This document shows, piece by piece, positions 61,256-64,000 of a stretch of DNA of 64,000 nt; within the stretch, counting starts at the first letter, position 1; each line of letters opens with the position of its first letter. The position numbers and the translations under genes are program-made. This stretch comes from Obelidium mucronatum (lineage: Eukaryota; Chytridiomycota; Chytridiomycetes; Chytridiales; Chytriomycetaceae): assembly GCA_025765595.1 (NCBI GenBank), contig JAIVFH010000005.1, forward strand, positions 62,001 to 126,000, given 5' to 3'. A model generated the notes under the pieces. It made no database searches and had not been told where the DNA came from. It saw only the letters and a program-made list of their open reading frames with translations.

Positions 61256-62171
61256 TTTTGAGTAACAACAATAAATAGTAATAATGAATCTTCGGGACTG
61301 CGTACTTATTCGACCCCATTCTTCCTAGATTTACGGATGACAGCAAGTGGCTGAAACTATTAATAAGTGCCAGATATAATTTCAAAATTATTTTTTGCAT
61401 GGGAATCAAGTAGTTGGCGTTTTTTCTTTTGCAGACTTTACACTTTTTCTTAACATAAATAATACGAGTCAAATGGAGCGTAATCTTACTCAAATATCAA
61501 TCATTGGAGTTCGTCTGCTTATCCGTCTGCTTAATAAAAACTTGATGATTGGAGCAATTCAATGGTCTTTCCTTGCTAATCTGCCTGCTCTCTAACGGAG
61601 ACATAATCAACTCGGCAATTACCATCTATGATACCATCCCGCTTGCTGAGAGATATCAATGCGTAACACGGCAGTTTCCAGTTCGATTCCGGATGTTTCA
61701 ACGGTCAATAATCGGAGAGTGGTGCCAGCGATCGGTAATCGGATATTCAAACTTTCCGGATACCGTTGCCGCTACGGTTCCGTCTCATTCCAAAATTCCG
61801 TCCCAATTACAGGACTCTTGCAGAGACAATTTGAATTTTTCCCGATTTTTCCCCTTTAGCGCTTTCAAAAAAAATTGTCAGCACGCTCCCAAAAAAAATG
61901 GAGGCGTTTCAGCATCCTGTCGACTTCAATCTAGAAAATACAAACAAGTGCTAGATGATGCTTTACCAAAATAATGGAACATCCCCGTATCCCCTGTCAG
62001 TGCAGGTCTTTGAGAAAACGTTTTGAAACTAAGCAGAATTTGACTAAAATTTTTTTTTCGAATGTTCAACCTGAAACCAAAACAAACTTGAACCTAGGGT
62101 TTCAGTGAGCCTCAAAAAAAACTATATAAGCGCGCCACTCCTCCACAACTAGGAAAAAAAAACAATTCGAA
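61256..62171. other. intergenic, includes start of the duplicated unit
   Basis: No gene was recognised between 61256 and 61870. From about 61875 the sequence belongs to the tandem repeat described below. Confidence 0.4.
62123..62130 (+). promoter_or_regulatory. TATA box, unit A
   Basis: tatataag lies 42 bases upstream of the ATG at 62172. Confidence 0.6.
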
Positions 62172-62440
62172 ATGCAAATCAAGAACGTTCTCGTTGCAGT
62201 TGCTCTCGCTGCTACCTCCTCCTATGCTGCACCAGTTCCTCAATCTTCTCCACCTGCTTGGTGGACGAATCTCTGGGCGATGTACATTAATCCACAGGGC
62301 CAAAGCCAAAACACTGGATTGGGTCTATCAGGGTGGACAAGGGTGCCATTGTGTTGGGGGAAGAACTCCCCCAACCAGCTCCAGTCCAGCCAGTTATCCC
62401 ACCTCCACAGGGAGTCGGTGCTGGGGGTATTGGCTTTTAA
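62172..62440 (+). CDS. small secreted protein, unit A (frame shifted in middle)
   Basis: The signal peptide is MQIKNVLVAVALAATSSYAA, followed by PVPQSSPPAWWTNLWAMYIN. As read, the frame then runs into Cys/Leu-rich sequence to 62474. Compared with unit B, extra single bases around 62317 and 62343 divert the frame. The corrected ending is ELPQPAPVQPVIPPPQGVGA and GGIGF, with stop 62438-62440. That ending is Pro/Gly-rich like the gene at 61043, so I take it as the original product of about 88 residues. Confidence 0.6.
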
Positions 62441-63051
62441 TGGGAACTCCTTGATCAGACTCAGCTGCTGTTGAAATTCTAATAAAACTTAATGTTTGGA
62501 ACAATTGAAACTTATCTACTTTCTAAAGGCCAATGTGACCAACCTTGCTGGTTGTGGTAGCGGTCAATGCGATCGCTTGTGAAACTGGCAGAGTCGGAAA
62601 AATTATCGTATGAAAAGGAGGCGTCAAACGATACAAATTAAATTCCAAAGCTCGTTTTTTATTTATTTTTATTAGCATCATTCGTTTGAAAAGCGATTAA
62701 TATTGACAGTCAGTGGAACGTTAGCGGGAATACTAGTTTACAATTTAGAGGGCGCTTCAGAGACGATGTGAATTTTTTCCCCCTCCTTGCTTTCATAAAA
62801 GATTTTCAGCACGCTCCCAAAAAAATGAGGCGTTTCAGCATCCTGTCGACTTCAATCTAGAAAATACAAAACAAGTGCTAGATGATGCTTTACCAAAATA
62901 ATGGAACCTCCCCGTATCCCCTGTCAGTGCAGGTCTTTGAGAAAACGTTTTTGAAACTACGCAGAATTTGACTAAAATTTTTTTTCGAATGTTCAACCTG
63001 AAACCAAAACAAACTTGAACCTAGGGTTTCAGTGTGAGCCTCAAAAAAAAC

Positions 63052-63059
63052 TATATAAA
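63052..63059 (+). promoter_or_regulatory. TATA box, unit B
   Basis: tatataaa lies 42 bases upstream of the ATG at 63101. Confidence 0.6.
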
Positions 63060-63100
63060 CGCCACTCCTCTCCACAAATAGAAAACAAAAAACATTCGAA

Positions 63101-63369
63101 ATGCAAATCAAGAACGTTCTCGTTGCAGTTGCTCTCGCTGCTACCTCCTCCTTGCTGCACCAGTTCCTCAATCTTCTCCACCTGCTTGGTGGACGAATCT
63201 CTGGGCGATGTACATTAATCCACAGGGCCAAAGCCAAACCGCTGGATCTTGGGTCTATAAGGGTGGACAAGGGTCCATTGTGTTGGGGGAAGAACTCCCC
63301 CAACCAGCTCCAGTCCAGCCAGCTATCCCACCTCCACAGGGAGTCGGTGCTGGGGGTATTGGCTTTTAA
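63101..63369 (+). CDS. small secreted protein, unit B (one base missing after signal peptide)
   Basis: It starts like unit A (MQIKNVLVAVALAATSS). At about 63153 one A is missing compared with unit A, which throws the frame off right after the signal peptide. Beyond that point the original frame is clean: AGSWVYKGGQGSIVLGEELP, PAPVQPAIPPPQGVGAGG, IGF and stop 63367-63369. One of the few one-base losses in this window. It is either a pseudogene or a sequence error. Confidence 0.6.
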
Positions 63370-63609
63370 TGGGAACTCCTTGATCAGACTCAGCTGCTGT
63401 TGAAATTCTAATAAAACTTAATGTTTGGAACAATTGAAACTTATCTTCTGTCTGAAGGCCTAATGAACTGACCAGCTTTGCTTGTAGCGGTCAATGCGAA
63501 TCGCTTGTGAAACGGGTAGAGTCGGAAAATTATCGTATGAAAAGGAGGCGCTAAACGTTAAACATTTACAACTCCATAATTCCAAGGCTCATTTTTTATT
63601 TATATTTAT

Positions 63610-64000
63610 TTATTCGTTTGAAAAGAGATTAATATTGACAGTCAGCCAAATTTCTTGCCCATCACTGGCGCTACCAGAGGAGCGAGTATTATGTCTCCGA
63701 GCTGAACATGAACCACTTGAACGAATTTTGAAACTGTCTCTCATCTTCTTCATTTTTTCGTGGATTATTGATGTCTGTGAACCAGTTCGATTCATTGGTG
63801 CAGAGTTTCCAATCAAGCCTTTGGGATGACTAACAGGGCTACTGTTGCTACCACTCGCTTTTCCACCTAGTTCTTCTGTTGACAGTCCCCAATGTTGCTG
63901 CTTTTACTCTTTGGAACCGCGAAACCCTTAACATATCCGGCTCCTTCAAAATCGCACGTTCGTAACGGGCTGTTGAACAAGAGTGACACCATTTACAAAG
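63610..64000 (-). CDS. C-terminal part of an unrecognised protein, cut by right edge
   Basis: Reading leftward from 64000, one frame gives FVNGVTLVQQPVTNVRF, and after one extra T near 63940 it continues EGAGYVKGFAVPKSK. A second correction near 63910 leads to HWGLSTEELGGKASGSNSSP and a Ser/Arg-rich tail (KMKKMRDSFKIRSSGSCSAR), with stop at 63610-63612. The tail enters the end of the duplicated repeat. No domain is recognised from the part present. Confidence 0.5.

Larger units (their letters stand above)
61875..62715 (+). repeat. tandem segmental repeat, unit A
   Basis: It begins tcagcacgctcccaaaaa and ends attaatattgacagtcag. The sequence matches 62810-63645 almost throughout, with a few substitutions and single-base indels. 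Each unit carries promoter, small secreted gene and 3' flank. Confidence 0.85.
62810..63645 (+). repeat. tandem segmental repeat, unit B
   Basis: Second unit of the duplication, near-identical to 61875-62715, including the TATA box and both gene flanks. Confidence 0.85.

Overview
This window is nuclear DNA of a fungus, most likely an early-diverging zoosporic (chytrid-like) one. Genes are closely packed on both strands and carry short GT-AG introns of about 45-105 bases. The gene set mixes fungal housekeeping genes (Cdc42, COA6, FKBP12, a GRAM/VASt sterol transporter, a Ubp12-type DUSP ubiquitin protease, an Sfp1-like zinc-finger factor, a GH18 chitinase) with genes typical of early fungi: a class C-type 7TM receptor, a full Argonaute, F-box/ankyrin and F-box/LRR proteins, and a divergent G-alpha. 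The chytrid assignment is inferred from gene content only.

Layout. 0.4-4.6 kb: F-box/LRR protein, F-box/ankyrin protein, FkbM methyltransferase and a decayed second FkbM copy. 4.9-10.9 kb: Lam-type sterol transfer protein, RanBP2-zinc-finger protein. 11.3-13.1 kb: G-alpha. 13.2-16.6 kb: membrane M1 aminopeptidase. 16.7-18.6 kb: two secreted or wall-type proteins. 18.8-22.9 kb: Argonaute. 23.2-27.9 kb: STAND NTPase with WD repeats. 28.4-30.8 kb: Cdc42 and two FKBPs. 31.5-34.0 kb: chitinase. 34.4-36.3 kb: Arg/Asp/Glu-rich protein. 36.3-39.7 kb: class C-type receptor. 39.8-44.9 kb: ubiquitin protease. 45.1-47.3 kb: Unc93-like transporter and COA6, divergent. 47.5-50.5 kb: three tandem copies of one F-box-like gene. 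50.5-53.9 kb: DH-BAR-SH3 Rho exchange factor. 54.4-56.6 kb: Sfp1-like factor. 57.0-60.3 kb: a receptor-like protein joining a bacterial-type glycine-betaine-binding domain (OpuAC/ProX) to a Cys-rich region and many membrane segments. 60.5-63.4 kb: four small secreted proteins, two of them from a recent tandem duplication. The right edge cuts a gene on the minus strand.

Signalling is a recurring theme: two large receptors built on two different periplasmic-binding-protein folds, an unusual G-alpha, Cdc42 and a likely Rho exchange factor. Whether they work together cannot be seen from sequence.

A technical point colours the whole annotation. Many reading frames break, and almost every break is repaired by removing exactly one base. 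Argonaute alone needs about seven such corrections, while G-alpha, Cdc42, FKBP12 and the RanBP2-finger gene need none. Leftover single-base insertion errors in a long-read assembly are the simplest explanation. Coordinates below span each whole gene from start to stop; exon limits were read by eye and may be off by a base or two.
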